From the NCBI GenBank assembly GCA_951640195.1, contig OX621164.1, positions 3,329,098 through 3,393,097 of the forward strand: DNA of 64,000 bases. The letters run 5' to 3'. The DNA comes from Porpolomopsis calyptriformis. Lineage: Eukaryota; Basidiomycota; Agaricomycetes; Agaricales; Hygrophoraceae. Position 1 is the stretch's first letter. Each line of letters begins with the position of its first letter. Positions 33,501 to 46,510 of this stretch are shown here, one piece after another. Under the pieces are notes generated by a model. It ran no database searches. It had not been told where the DNA came from and saw nothing but the letters and a program-made list of their open reading frames with translations. The position numbers and the translations under genes are program-made.

Positions 33501-35005
33501 TCGAACAAGCCACGGTTGGTTCGGAATGCAGCCTTATGTTCATCTCCTTCCTTGATCCTTACATTGTTGTATCCCCATCAAACATCTAGTTTGGTGAAGT
33601 AGCGGGTGTTCTGCAGGGTATCAATCAACTCATTGATCAAAGGGAGGGGGTATCTGTTCTTGACAGTCATATCATTTAGCTTTCAGTAATCCTGAATAGG
33701 GCATAGTCGACCATCTTTCTTCTTGATGAAGAAGAACAGGGAAGCAATGGGGGAGATTGATTTTCGAATTTGTCCAGTGCGGAGGTTCTCTTCCAAGAAC
33801 TCATCCAATTGAGCGCGTTCGTCCATGGAGAGTGGGTAGACCTTACAGTCGAGCTTCTCTTCAGTTCCAGGGAGAAGTTCAATTGTGTGGTCCCAGGGAC
33901 GACTTGGGGGGAGTTTGTCGAAGTCTTCCTTGGTGAAGACGTCTTGGAATTCATGGAGATATACGGGTACAATTTCCTTCCAGTTGTGGTCTTTCTTCTG
34001 GGCTTGCCAAGCCTTGATCGCGAGGTCCTGAGACTTTGTTCCCATCAAGTGAATCTGGATGGCGGGGTTGAAATCAACCATGAGTAGTTGATTGCCATCC
34101 TCAAGGGTGAATTCGTTGATATCGACAGAATCCAGGAGAGTAGAAGGATGACAATCAGGGGGACAACGATTGAGAATGAGAGAGTTGGCCTTCCAATCGA
34201 TGGAGGGATTATGAACCTTTAGCCAATCGTGTCCGAGGAAAATCTGAGACTTGCCAAGGTTCGTGATACCAAAGTTGATCCATTCGATGTGGGTTCCGAC
34301 CTTAAGCTCAAGTGTGACCATTTCGGAGATGGGTCCCTTGGAATTGGGTTGTCCATCAGCATTGTGTACCGGAATAGGTTGAGCGAGTTTAGTTGTATGG
34401 AGGTCGTTCTCGCGAATGTACTTGATATCAATACACGAACCTTTGCAGCCGCTGTCGATGAGAGCAGTTGCGATGTGTTCAGCATGACTATCCAAGGTAG
34501 TGATAACGGCCTTAAGGGTCAATTGATTCCTGGAGCCTGAGCCACGAATGAACACATGAGGTTCCTTGAGTTCATTGAGGGCTTGGATGGCATTCTCCAT
34601 TGAAAGGGCGTTGATCTGATCGATCGTGGTTTGAGTCATCTCTAATGATCAGGCAGGGTGAGACCACCTTGAGAGAATGGGGATTGCATAATTAGCCTGT
34701 TCCTTAATAGCGTTAACGATTTCTAAGGGGGAAGAAAGAGAGTTGATGTCGATCGAATTGACAGAAGGGAGAGACGATGATTCGGGAATGGGAGAGTTGG
34801 GGAATTCGGGGCACTCAGTGCTTGCATCTGGCATAGACAGTGGGGGACGAATTTCATTAACAGGCTTGTTGGTATCTAATATTGTACACGCCGTCGTACT
34901 AGTGCAAAGAATGGAAAGAGGAGAAGAGGTAACAAGGGGGGTATCTGATACTGTCTGTTCACAATGCCAGAGTAGGCATGATTCCATTGAGTAGAGTGAG
35001 CGCAT
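30590..35005 (-). pseudogene. E4 pol with chromodomain and C-terminal tail
   Basis: ATG at 35005, right after the gag stop (TAGAGATG). The protease keeps ALIDSGC. RT has YIDN (33386-33397), as in E3. RNase H has VETDASDYALG. Integrase keeps TVDLVGP and IIHDRNPQF. The chromodomain carries a one-base deletion near 31213, after EYV. The tail (MDDFFRINECLYDPITDST to CYAPRWLLRDC) is conserved. Other lesions: TAG near 34655, TGA near 33680, TGA near 32848, TAG near 32788 (TGG in E3), and TGA codons shared with E3 after integrase SE and before the tail. Confidence 0.85.
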
Positions 35006-35007
35006 CT

Positions 35008-36450
35008 CTATCGACCGTTGCCAAAATCCTGTTCGTCGTTGTCGGGGGCGGGCTCGGGTGAGTTGTGTTCCTCTATGGAAAGGAAGTTCATCAACTCAGA
35101 GATCTTGTCGATGGTTAGTTCATGCTGAAGTGCGCGAATGTTAACTTTCTTGAGCTCCTGTGGGCATTCCCAATGGAAGTGGCCGACTTGTCCACAATTG
35201 TAACACCTGTTGGTCTGACGCGTCTTGCTCAGGTCCATGGGTAGGCCCTGTCCTCCATGGATGGTGCCAGACAGCACTTGCTTGTCCTGAGGAGGTGGGG
35301 GGTGGAAGGTTGGGCGAGAAGGGGGGGCCGACGGGCTCTGACGACATTCCTAATCATGGAAACGTTCCAGCAATTGGCCAATGGCCATGACCTTATTGTG
35401 GTACCTGGGGTAGGTGGTGGGGAGTGGGGGCGACATATACATTTGATGAATAATGCTCTGGTTAGCATTCTTCTCGAGGATCCAGATGCATTCTTTATCC
35501 TGGCTGACGAGGCCAGCTTGGCGGAACAAGAGTTCCAACTTGACGAACCAATCTACGATACCTAAACGTCCTTGCAAGAAATGTTCCACTTCCTCATGGG
35601 CACATTGCTCCATGGCATGGTCGGTGAAGACAATATCCAAAACGTCCACAAAATCCTTCCAGGGGCCGAGGGGGAGGAGGTTACCAGTGGCGGGGTCTGT
35701 TCGGCCAAAGAAGGCATCCACGTACTGCTGAGCCCACTCGGTGGCGATGCCTTCTTTCATGTATGACAAGGTGACGAGAATCATCTTCTCAGGGTCGGTA
35801 ACTTCACTGCCGCGAAGGAAGATGATGACTTGGCGGAACCAATTCTTGTAAAGTTTTTTATCGCCATTGAAGACATCTGGTTGAGTGAGCTTGATGGTTT
35901 TCAATATGGAGGCTATGGGAGCTGTTGGTTGTGTGGGGGGAAGTGGGTTTGGATTTGAAGGCGGTGGGGGAGACGAAGAAGGGGAAGGAGCTGGAGAGAA
36001 ATGAGGGGAAGGATTCTGTTTGGGGGAGGGAGACCTTCTCGGTGGAGGGGAGTCTTTCAGTTTCCGGGGGTTTCCGGAAGTGGTTGTTGTGGGGTAGCAG
36101 AGGTGGTCACCTTCGAGGGAGAAGGAGAAGAAGACAAGCGAGACAGAGGTTGAGGTGGTATCTGAAGGAAACGGGGACGTCCAAACACAAAGGGCGAAGG
36201 TGTTTCTGTGGGTCACGGAGAAGGGGCAGGGAGAGTGGTGGGTCCAAGAATGGAGTAGATGGAGGGAGTCGAAGGGTCGAGAATCTGAGATGATAAGGGT
36301 GAGAATATCTCAGTGGTGTCGACGGCGTCCTGGAACTCTAGCTCGTCATCTGTGAGCCCGAAGCTGGGTTGACGGGATCCTGCATGGGTTGGCATGGTGG
36401 CAAATTGTCTCGGACGTGGATCTCTCTGATGTGACCAGAGGATCCACAAC
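35008..36450 (-). pseudogene. E4 gag
   Basis: From the LTDDELEFQDAVDTTEIFS region at about 36350 to the stop at 35008. The middle part is proline-rich, and a capsid-like core runs over 35350-35900 (SIKLTQPDVFNGDKKLYKNW is nearly identical to E3). The zinc knuckle CYNCGQVGHFHWEC is near 35165-35210. A separate conserved frame upstream (36536-36964, STLISYLEQQAIDTLEVKRA) parallels that of E3. A stop near 35352 interrupts the core frame. Confidence 0.75.
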
Positions 36451-37077
36451 GGTAGAAAACGCAGATGGAAGAGGTGAGAAAATTGGCAATGAGAACCGGG
36501 GAATGAAAGATTCTGACTTGAATGCGATTAAACGTTCATGGTTCAATTTTGAGATATTGGTCAAGACTGTCGTCTGAATCCAGGGGAGACGGGGCAGTAT
36601 AATATGAGTCCAAGGAAAGGGAAGAACGAGACGAGGCAGGGGAAAGGTTGGCAGAAGCGGGAGGGGTGATGTCAAAGGCAAGGTGGGAAAACTCGAGCGT
36701 AAGAACTTCGAGTTGGGCTCGTTTGACTTCTAGAGTGTCAATGGCCTGTTGTTCCAAGTAGCTGATGAGCGTACTGGATGAGGCCTGAGGGGATTGATGA
36801 GGTGGGGAGTAGGACGGGGGCGGAGTAGAAGAGGAACGATCCAGGGTGGTGGTTACTCTCGATACCATGCGAGGATGTGCCGAAGTGTCTCTCATGGTTC
36901 TCAAGGCAAAAGAGGATGGGTCGGTCAGGGGGAGCCTGTCGAGATTCCAGGGAGGCAACAGCAACAGTTCTTGTCTGATAACTCAAGGCAAGAACGGTTG
37001 GTGTCAGACGAATCTTGACCAGCGACTCTTGAGAAGAAAAGTGAGGTGAGTAAGAGATTTGTCCTTCTGTTATGTCA

Positions 37078-37452
37078 GCAGAGGGACTCAGGTCGCTTGA
37101 CGTAAATCACAGAGAGACCAGCATATAAACTGGTGGTGATAATGTTAAAGGACAAATCTAAGGGAGATACAAGTGTTCTGTACTCTACTTATATCTACCT
37201 GGGCCTGGGCTGTGATTGTGATAACCACAACAATGATCCATGGAACAGCTGACTAATGTGCAGCACTACACAGCCTTGCGTAGCTACTGTGGAGCACGTC
37301 TTCATTAGCCAACGGCGTTATCACCTCTGATCTATGAGGAGATAAGATAAAAGATTAGATAAGGAGAGATAAGATAAGATCAAGTTGAAGATAAGATTAG
37401 ATAAGACAAAAAAGGAAAGTTGGTGAGATGACAAAACGAAGTGACTGTAACA
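37078..37452 (-). repeat. 5' LTR of E4
   Basis: TGTTATGTCAGC..CTGTAACA on the plus strand, 375 bp. It differs from the other LTR mainly by a short extra segment near 37292-37320. GATAAG-rich block at about 37337-37410. Confidence 0.88.
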
Positions 37453-40102
37453 CTATCCCCCTATGAAGTCTAGAACCAAAGGGAAACAAAGCACAGCTGC
37501 TACCCAGGGTTCTCATCCACTCCCAAGCTCTACTCCTAAAGCTGCCCCCTTACGATTCCAAACTCATCTCCCAACTGAGGTACTGAAGCCTCATCATGAC
37601 AAAGACTTTATTAAGGCACTGCCTACACCTATTGATGCCAGAGTTAAATGAATTCCTCCCACAGAAATTAATAAAGATATTGACATGAAGGATATAACTA
37701 GAAAATCCAGAGCTAAACAGACTGCACCCCTATCCCAAGATACCACAGAATTAGCACCCCAAGTCTCTACTAAATCTCCAGTACATCAATCAGAAATATC
37801 CTCTACAATTGGTGACAACCAGATAGTTAATCAGATTCTTGACACATTAGTTACCCTGAAAGTCAGAGAAGTCCTAGGATCATCCAAGGAAATATCTGAT
37901 AAACTCTCAGAAATGATCAAAAGGAAGAATGTGAAGACCACTGTTCTAGCTACTTCCTTTCTCACTAGGGACAGAGAGGAACTGATTAAGCTCTAGGTTG
38001 AATGTGATAAGCGCCCTGTATCTGCTATCATTAACACAGGATCCCAATTGAATGTGGTTAGTAAGAATGCATGGAAATTAATCCTTCAGAGACCTAGGGA
38101 CCCAACTAAGATGTTAGTTATGAATGATACTAATGGAGGTGTAGGAACCCTTGCTGGATTGGTATCTAATATCCCATTAACCTATGGAGGTATTACTACC
38201 TATGCCAATCTCTTTATTAGGAAGTCAGTCCCCTTTGATTTATTACTTGGACGCCCATGGCTACATGATAATCTAGTCATGATTGATAAAAGAACACAGG
38301 GAACTTACCTCTTGTTCAAGCACCCAAAGAATTTAGGGGCCAAATATGAGATATTTGTAGCCCCTCAGGTTCCCTCCTTAGGGTACCACATTAATCCAAG
38401 CCCAACTGTTAGGCCTGAGTTAGCAGTACAGTATGTGCTGCACTTACCAATACAGCCACTGGAAGTAGTTCAAGCCTAGCTACCAACTAGCCTGCAAGTT
38501 CTAAGCTCTGCTCGAACTTACTTCCAGAAGTGTCAGTACTGACCATAACCTTGGGACCAACAGAGAACAATAAGAATTCAAGCTCAGATGTGATATATCC
38601 TATTATGGGTATTACAAATCCTCTGAAAAACGGACTCTGTAACAGAGGTTTATTGTTTTTTAGTGCATATCTGACTGAATTAGTTACTAACAATGGGAAT
38701 TCTATTTTTAAAGATGCCACCATTGTTCCCAATAAGTATATAAGTCCAAATTCTATTCCAAAGAGGCAATTGTTACTGCTGAAAACAATGCCTCATGCCC
38801 AGTCTACATCCCAAAGCACTCCCTATGTCCATGTGACGCCCTTTTTACTGCCCCCCTTTTCCCCCAACATTCTCCTACTCCTGGTGCACGTCAACTGGGG
38901 ACCCCTCCCTCACCAGGGTCCCAACACATTCAGCCTGATGGCGCGAGCCATCACTGAGCGGATAGCTCACCCCATAGCTCCCTCCACCACTTTTATGGTC
39001 ATGTCCCCTTACGCCCAACAGTTCCCTCCTTAATTGGATGAGCACGGGATCCCGTTCGAACACGGGATCCTCCTCAATGCTACTCTCGCAGCCATCACTT
39101 CTGACAATCCATATGCCCCCCCCTCTGTCAGGGTGGGGCAGCTGTATTTCAAATTCTACCCCAACGCACTGGTAGTTAGGGAAGTAGCCCCAGCTGTGCC
39201 CCCTCCTTCCCTGGGTGCTGGAGGCTCTCGCGTCCCCACCAAGCCATCTCCAGCCTGGAGAAGTGGCCCAGAGGTGATTTGTGAGTACCCAGAAGACATA
39301 AATCAAATGGAAACTGACGTACCTCCAGTGACATGGTGTGTTGATGCTTTCCATCCCCCCACTTGTGACCCGCGAATGGACCCACCCAGGTCCAATTGCT
39401 ACATCCCTGCCCCCTTGTCCATCAACCATGACTACGAGGGCAACGACACCAACATGGAAATGTCATTGCCCATGGAAGTAGAGCACAGGTGGGGCGATTA
39501 CCTAGTCAATGACCAGGAGCCGCACGCGCCCCCATCGCCCCTGCCCATGGTCCTACTCGCTACGTCCGCACGACCCCCCCCGCCTGTTCAACACCCCCTC
39601 CCACTCCGACGCCCCCTTAGTGACACCCAATCGTCACTCAATGCATAGCGGGCCCGGACCCACGACTCAGCATCGCCCCCACCCCCACTGCCAACTTCCC
39701 CATTCAACGCAGTCGGCCCAGCCCCCACAACCACAACTATCCACGTCCCCACCTGATACCCCACTAGCGACACCCTGATGTCGCTAGTTCACTCGTATGG
39801 GTGCACCTATATGCACCCCCATGCTTAGTCCTTCCTGGTGTGGGACTACGGCACATACAACTGCCCACTAGCCCCCACACTTCGCTACTCCCCACTCCCC
39901 CCCATCGACGCATGCGACGAGCACCCGACCACTTGTTGCACCCCCTTGTTTCTCCCGTCACTGCCCACTTCCGTGTCCGACGATGACAATGGCATCTACC
40001 ACCCGTCGCGCCCTTCTCTTGATTCCCCCCTGTATACCCCATACTCACCCACTGATGTATTGTACGATAGCAGTGTATTCCTGCGCGAGCACAGGGACCC
40101 CT

Positions 40103-40313
40103 TGTCACAACTGTAGTTGCAGGTCTTTTCATCAATCACAAGGCAGGCCTTGGAGCTTAATAAGTCTAAGAGGATATAGAAAAAGGTTCTGACAGGAACG
40201 TCTTCATAAAGGGTGATGATTCCTTCCGTGTTAAGTCTGACTTCTACAAAGAAGTTCTGTTGTGGGTTAAATCCGTTACGTGCCTCTGCTGAGAGTTTAG
40301 GGAATATAGGCAT
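40103..40313 (-). CDS. ORF A of LTR-like copy 3 (open at element end)
   Basis: ATG at 40313; MPIFPKLSAEARNGF through EDVPVRTFFYILLDLLSS to the element border. Nearly identical to copies 1 and 2. Confidence 0.55.
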
Positions 40314-40696
40314 ACACAGTTGGCTCGGTAATTGTGGGTTTATGTTTCTCTTTTCTTGTTCTGATGGAAAAGAAATCTGATGATTCTGATTGCGTTTGTG
40401 CTACTACAAGTAATCTCACAGGAGGATGAAGTGATGATCCGCTTCGCCCTCAGGGTTTATATAGTATTTCTAAAATAGGAGTCATTATGAGTTAGCCTCC
40501 ACAGTCACCCCCTGTTTCTATTGTTCACAGCCTCCAGTTTAAGGTTCGCCATTGTTCCTAGTCATACTGCGGAAGGCTGTGTGCTTCTGTTGATTCAATG
40601 CTGTTGGACACTGCCTTCCGCAGCATTGGGGCTGTGTTGTCTCATGACTGGTTCCTATTGTTCTTCTGGTCATGAGATCGCCGTTGTTTCTATCTC

Positions 40697-41654
40697 TTGT
40701 CTGGCATATCGGGTTTCTCTTCTTTGACTGATGAACCTTCTTTTGGTCCTCCCTTTGTTCCTAGTCGTATAAAAGGTGTGGAGTTGTATCCCTATGCTTC
40801 AGTTCAATCCTTTTCAATCATCATAACTCCCTCCCACCAAGGCCACTACATTCGATTCTTCAAGCAGTCTGGAGTGGTGCACCGCACTGCTCCTGTCTTT
40901 CTTGATTGCGATTCATTTCATTACTACCTCCAGCGTATCCCCTCCGATGCTGACCTCTGTTGGTCTTCCTTCTCCTGCTTTGCTTGCGGTGGCAAGCACA
41001 AAGTCAAGAAGTGTCCATTCATTCGCTGGCCAATCCAACATGCTTGCGGCTTGATGGAGGATCCGCTTGGTGAGTACTTTGTTTTGTCTTTATTAGTCTG
41101 TGTTTGTTGATAATGGGCTTTCCCTTTCTTAGCTTGGGATGATAACGCCCCTCCCCCTACTTCCCAGCTCCCTTTGGAGGAGCAGGTCAATTGGGGGTCC
41201 GACAAGTGGGCTGACTCTCTTCCTTCCGTCAGGAAGGAGGCACTTAACTGGGCTGCCAGTCCCCCCTTCTGTCCTTGGACCCCTGGTCTATTAAGTCCCT
41301 TATCTAGTGGTAATGCTCTCAACTCTCTCGCCCTCTTCATAACTGCTGATCTCTTATCTCTTAGTTGAAGATTTGTCTTTGTTGTTAACCAATGTTAACA
41401 TCAAGATTGAAGAAGAAGAAGTTCCTCCTAGTTTGTTGTGGAGTCCTACTAATGATTGGCTGGGTGAAGAGGTGAGGAAGATTGCAATGGGCTTTGTTGA
41501 GGGGAAGGCTGCTGAATTGCAGGCTTCTGGTGGAGATACCAATGGGGCAATCTATTGGGGTAATAAGTTGGCCACATTAGATGGTCAAGTAGTTTCAAGT
41601 TTCATAGAGTTTCTGAGGGACAGTATGGTGCAGGAGATTGCCAAGATGGATTAG
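40697..41654 (+). CDS. Gene B in LTR-like copy 3
   Basis: Exon 1 ends at 41069, then exons 41133-41309 and 41365-41654; introns 41070-41132 and 41310-41364 are GT-AG. All three exons are open and join in frame. The protein keeps CFACGGKHKVKKC and the exon 3 core PPSLLWSPTNDWLGEE. The ATG used in copy 1 is ATA here, so translation would need another start. No in-frame ATG upstream could be confirmed, because codons other than ATG can open this frame near 40697. It is nearly intact apart from the start. Confidence 0.6.
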
Positions 41655-42715
41655 TCTGAATAGTTAGTCGGACATGGACTCCCCTTTTTGTACAAATAGT
41701 CCCTGCTGCCAATAAAGACAGCCCTTCCAAAGAGAACAGGCATAGAAAAGAAAGGAAAAGAGCAGATTTTTAAGAGAGTGAACGCCAATTTTATGACACC
41801 CCTTCATAAATACGTCATATGATAGATATCACGAATATGTAAATGGTACCGGGCACCATTGGGATGTCCGCACAGAATCAGATGCTTCCTCTGATTCTGA
41901 TATCTCCTCTGAAGATGATGTATCATTTGTATACCCTTCCAATACATTATCTTCCCTTTACATGTCTGATCTAAGTCACAATCAAGAGACTCATATCTGT
42001 CCTCCCTCCCCTATGAAACCTATGGTCTTCAGAGACACCCCCAATACCCTTACTTCCCTTCAATCAACTCACTATCCAGAGCAGACCCTGCTCAACCAGT
42101 TGCAGGCAGAGCCTGTACTCAGCTCAGCAGAGCCCATCTACATCCTGAATATCACAGCCAAGGGGGAAGGCTTGCCTTCACCCACACGCCCCACTATGCA
42201 GTCCCTCATTGGGCCTGACCATTTCATTGACAGTGCCAAGGTCCACCTAGCCTTCTTGGCTGGAATCCGCAAGGCCCTTCATACATGTATTGGGCATACT
42301 GCTACTATCCTCAACACCCCTGCCTGGAAGACTTATGTCCATACCATGCCAGTCAGTAACCCAGCCCACCATTACTTTCTATACCACAGCCAACTGTTCC
42401 CTCATTGGAGGAAAGAAGACTCATGCACCCCATACCAGATGCCTTGGTGCCCTTATCCTAATCCATTTGTTTTTCCTGTTGAGCAGGAGAGAGCTGGGTG
42501 TAACCCATTGCTCTCAGAAGAAGAAGCAGAGTTTTTTCTGTATTCAGCTGCTGTATTTCAAGCAGCAAACAGACTACTTCTTACTGATGCAATCAATGCA
42601 GTTCTCAACATGGAATTTCATAACCCCTCCCTTATCTCAGATCTGTTTAATGAAGGGTACTTTGGTCCTTACTTTAACACCAGAAACCTTCAGGTTTATC
42701 CTCAGGATTAAACCT

Positions 42716-45700
42716 ATAGCTAACTCCCTCTCCCATATGCAAAACTCACTTACTTTGTCCCCTACCCCAAGATACCCTCTTCTATGCTCAGACCAATCAT
42801 TTTGCCCACTGTTCTCCTTAAATATGATTCATACCAAGGCAATCCCACCTAGTTTAGCTACTCTCCATACCAACCCCATATTACCCAATCCTAGTAATAA
42901 GAAACTACATGCATTATGCACACCTCAAATCAACAATCCTCAGAGTTATCACATCAAATGTTACTCAATAACTATAAAAGAAGATACTGAGTATACCCCC
43001 TCTTATGAACCAGAGCTAGCCTACCCTGAAGATGATAATAAAACTACACCTGCCAATTCAGAAGCCGACTACTACTACTTTACAGATGAAAACAAGATGG
43101 CAAGAGAATACCTCAACATTGACGACACTGTTATGATTCCATCTGATAACCTAGATAGCAAAGGTTTCCACAAAGTGTTCACAGCCTACAAGAAGGTTAG
43201 TCAAAGGACTTACCCAGTGTCTGGGACATTCCCTGAAGCTGCTAGAGTAATCAGAAAGTTCCCTCATAACCCTTTATCCACCCTCCCTCCCTTACCAAGA
43301 CAGCTGCCTGATTTCTCTCCAACTCCAAGACTCACCAAAGCTCGACTAGAATTTCTAAAGGTAAATGAAGAAGGGTTCCTTCTCCCTGAAGAAGAGAAAC
43401 TATTCAATCATGTTATGTGGCTTAACTAGGAAGCTATTGCCTTTGAAGATCCAGAATGAGGAACACTCAAAGAGTCATACTTTTCACCATATATTATTCC
43501 AACTATCCTGCACACCCCTTGGGTGTACAAGAATATCCCTATCCCTCCAGGGATTTGTGAGAAAGTCATAGAACTCTTGAAAACCAAGATTGATGCAGGA
43601 GTCTATGAGCCAAGTCAATCATCCTATCGATCACGATGGTTCTGTGTCTTGAAAAAGAATGGAACCCTAAGAATTGTTCATGACCTTCAGCCCCTAAATA
43701 AAGTCACCATTAGAGATGCTGGTCTCCCTCCCATTGTGGATGATTTTGTAGAACCATTTGCAGGATGCCAATGTTACACAGTCTTTGACCTTTTCTGGGG
43801 ATTTGATGCTAGAAAGGTCCATCCAGCCTCACGAGATCTTACTGCCTTTTATACACCACTTGGACTTCTTCGTATCACTTTATTGCCCATGGGATTCACT
43901 AACTCACCAGCTGAATTCCAGAAATGTATGACTTTCATTCTTCAAGATGAAATCCCTGTAGTCGCAAACATCTTTATTGATGACTTGCCAATTAAAGGGC
44001 CTCCCTCAAGATTTCTAGATAAAGATGGAAAGCCAGAAGTACTTCCTGATAACCCTGGAATCAGAAGATTTATTTGGGAACATGCCTTAGATGTACACCG
44101 TGTTATGCACTGAGTAAAATGTGCAGGTGGAACCTTTGCTGCTAAGAAATCCCAGATATGTAGACCTAATGTGCTTATAGTTGGACAGAAGTGTACCCCT
44201 GAAGGACGTTGTCCAGAGGATGACAAAGTATCCAAGATCCTCAAATGGCCCCCTCTCAAGACTCCTAAAGAAGTATGAGGCTTCTTAGGATTATGTGGAA
44301 CAGTACGTATTTAGATTCAAGACTACTCTCATCTGGCCAGACCTCTCACAGAATTGGTTCATAAAAATGCAGAGTTCATTTGGGATGATAGAAGACAAGA
44401 AGCCTTTGATACACTAAAACAGAAAATTGCCTCAGCTCCAGCCTTACATCCAATTGACTATCAATTAGACAATCCAGTTATATTATCTGTAGATAGCAGC
44501 TTTATTGCTGCAGGATTTATCCTGTCCCAAATTGATGATGAAGGAAAATGTTGTCCAGCTAGATATGGCTCACTACCCATGAATGAAAGAGAGGCCAGGT
44601 ATTCCCAGCCTAAACTTGAATTATATGGACTATATCGTGCACTACGCCATTGGAGACTATATCTTATTAGAGTTAAGAATCTCCATGTTGAAGTTGATGC
44701 CAAGTATATCAAAGGCATGCTTAATGAACCAGATCTCCAACCCAATGCTGCTGTTAACAGATGGATCCAAGGGATTCTATTATTTAATTTCAAACTTATT
44801 CACATACCTGCCACTCAATTCAGAGGACCAGATGCCCTTTCTAGAAGAGAGTTAGCAGAGGATGAAGAATTCCCTATTCATAGTGATGCATGGTTAGATG
44901 ACCTCGCATTACTTATCCACGTTCCTTTACTTCAACCAATTAAAGATTTTTCATTTGTAACTGCTACATTCCTCCCTTACTCTTCATATGCCCTTCCTTC
45001 ATCATCCACAAGATCACGCCAAGACCTTTTATTATTAGAAATTTATAAATTCCTTTCTACTTTTCATCTACCCCATTTCTCAAGTTTACAGGAGCGAAAA
45101 AGATTTATCAAGAAAGCCACACAGTTCTTTGTGAAAGAAGAAAAGATGTTTAAAAGAAGCAACAAGTCACCATTACTAGTAATTCTAAAGCCAAAGAAGA
45201 GGCTTGCTATCCTCACTCAAGCCCACGAAAACCTAGGCCATAAGGGAGAACAAGCAGTCTTTGAAATTATCCGCATACGATTCTTCTGGCCACATCTTAG
45301 AACAGATGTCCACCATCATATCTCCTCATGCCATGAGTGCCAAATCCGAAGCCTCAAATGAATGGAGTTACCTCCTACAAATTCCACACCTACTACTCTT
45401 TTCGAAAAAGTGTATATTGATGTTATGTTCATGCCCCCATCTGCTGGATTCCACTTCATTGTTGCAGCTTGTGATGACCTTACTGGAATAGTTAAAGCCA
45501 AGGCCTTACATAGGAATGATTCCCAGAGCCTAGCTAAGTTCTTCTGGGAACAACTTTATTGCCAATATGGAGCAATTGGTCATGTTGTGACAGATAATGG
45601 AAGTGAAGTTAGAGGAGCATTTGAAATACTGCTGCAGAGACTGAATATACCCCAAGTTCAGATCTCTCCATATAACAAGCATGCCAATGGAGTTGTAGAA

Positions 45701-46426
45701 CGTGGTCACTTTACGTTATGAGAGGCTATCATCAAGTCAAGTGACAAAGATAAATTTGGAAGGATCAGAAACTGGCACAAACAGGTGGAGATAGCAGCCT
45801 TTGCTGACCGAGTTACAGTCAGTAGTGTCACAGGATATTCCCCATATTATCTCCTTCATGGAATGCATCCCTTATTACCCTTTGATCTTGCAGAAGCTAC
45901 CTTCATGGTTGAGGGTTTCCAATCAGGATTATCAACCTCTGATCTCCTTGCCCTGAGGATTAGACAGCTAGAACGATGTCAAGAAGATATTGACAAAGCT
46001 GCTGAAACTCTAAAGAAAGCTCGTTTCAAGTCTAAGCAACAGTTTGAACACTGTTTCAGGAAGCATCTCATCAGAAGATATTATAGACCAGGAGAACTAG
46101 TCCTTGTCAGAAATAGCTGATTAGAATCTACCTTAGGAAGGCTCAAGACAGAACCAAGGTAACTTGGCCCATATAAGGTAGCCAAGAGAACAACAAGAGG
46201 AGCCTACATCCTCCAGGAACTGGATGGAGCTGAACATGCGGAACATTATGCTGCATTCCGCTTACTCCCCTATGTCTATCGAGATAGCCCTACCCTATAT
46301 AGATTATCCCATGATGATGAGATTGCCAATGGACAAATAGCTTCCAAGGACTCCAATCATCAATCAGAACCCGGCGATCTGGACACTGATATTGAAATAG
46401 GAAGTTTAAGTAATGAGACTTCCTAA
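42716..46426 (+). pseudogene. Element II pol: RT, RNase H, integrase
   Basis: One frame. An N-terminal extension of about 260 residues has no recognised domain. RT follows from about 43523 (YKNIPIPPGICEKVIELL, FCVLKKNGTLRIVHDLQPLN, FIDD at 43973-43984). RNase H is at 44354-44900 (LSVDSSFIAAGFILSQ). The integrase zinc finger has HENLGHKG and SCHECQ, and the core has YIDVMFM, TDNGSEV and NGVVERGHF. A GPY-type end reads LGPYKVAKRT. No chromodomain seen. Stops: TAG 43427, TGA near 43457, TGA 44111, TGA 44276, TAG 44312, TGA 45359, TGA 45719, TGA 46118, TAA near 46160. Catalytic residues appear kept. Confidence 0.86.
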
Positions 46427-46510
46427 TCAAGACTTAATCTTCGATCAGATCTGGTCACCTGATGTAAACTGCATGCCTCCACACTTGCTTATTACTTTTC
46501 GTTAATCTAG

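Larger units (their letters stand above)
30219..37452 (-). mobile_element. Ty3/gypsy chromodomain element E4
   Basis: LTRs at 30219-30578 and 37078-37452, target duplication CTATC on both sides (30214-30218 and 37453-37457). The uninterrupted site is visible in element I near 8370. Internal proteins match E3 closely, but the LTRs differ from those of E3. It is the less damaged of the two. Confidence 0.93.
28703..38479 (+). pseudogene. Element II gag-protease (interrupted by E4)
   Basis: About 846 codons once E4 is excluded, all in one frame, ending at TAG 38477-38479. Gag starts MSGQSQVQSQF. Then come the capsid-like KFSGSYEQIKHFLRHFNQL, an S/D/E- and K-rich basic segment, and the zinc knuckle CYGCGSKGHGMSSC near 29817-29860. 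The protease is near 38030, but its active site reads IINTGS instead of IIDTGS. Stops include TGA at 29012, 29945 and about 37648 and TAG near 37994. E4 interrupts at 30218 with a CTATC duplication. No RT follows in this frame, so protease is encoded with Gag. Confidence 0.84.
40103..41798 (-). mobile_element. 1.7 kb LTR-like element, copy 3
   Basis: TGTCACAACTG at 40103 to TTATGACA at 41798, flanked by CCCCT on both sides (40098-40102 and 41799-41803). Inserted in ORF-X of element II. Same internal layout as copy 1. Confidence 0.9.
38491..42711 (+). pseudogene. Element II ORF-X between protease and RT
   Basis: About 820 codons in one frame (excluding copy 3, whose 1701 nt leave the frame intact), open from 38491. 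There is no ATG at its start, and it is offset from both gag-protease and pol. Stops: TAA 39031 and a few others around 39646-39830. The first part is proline-rich with AWRSGPEVICEYPEDINQM. The middle is acidic and serine-rich (SSDSDISSEDDVSFVYPS). The last part looks globular (TMQSLIGPDHFIDSAKVHL, SNPAHHYFLYHSQLFPHWR, SEEEAEFFLYSAAVFQAAN). Element I carries the same ORF. I do not recognise it; Ty3 elements usually have protease joined directly to RT. Confidence 0.68.
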
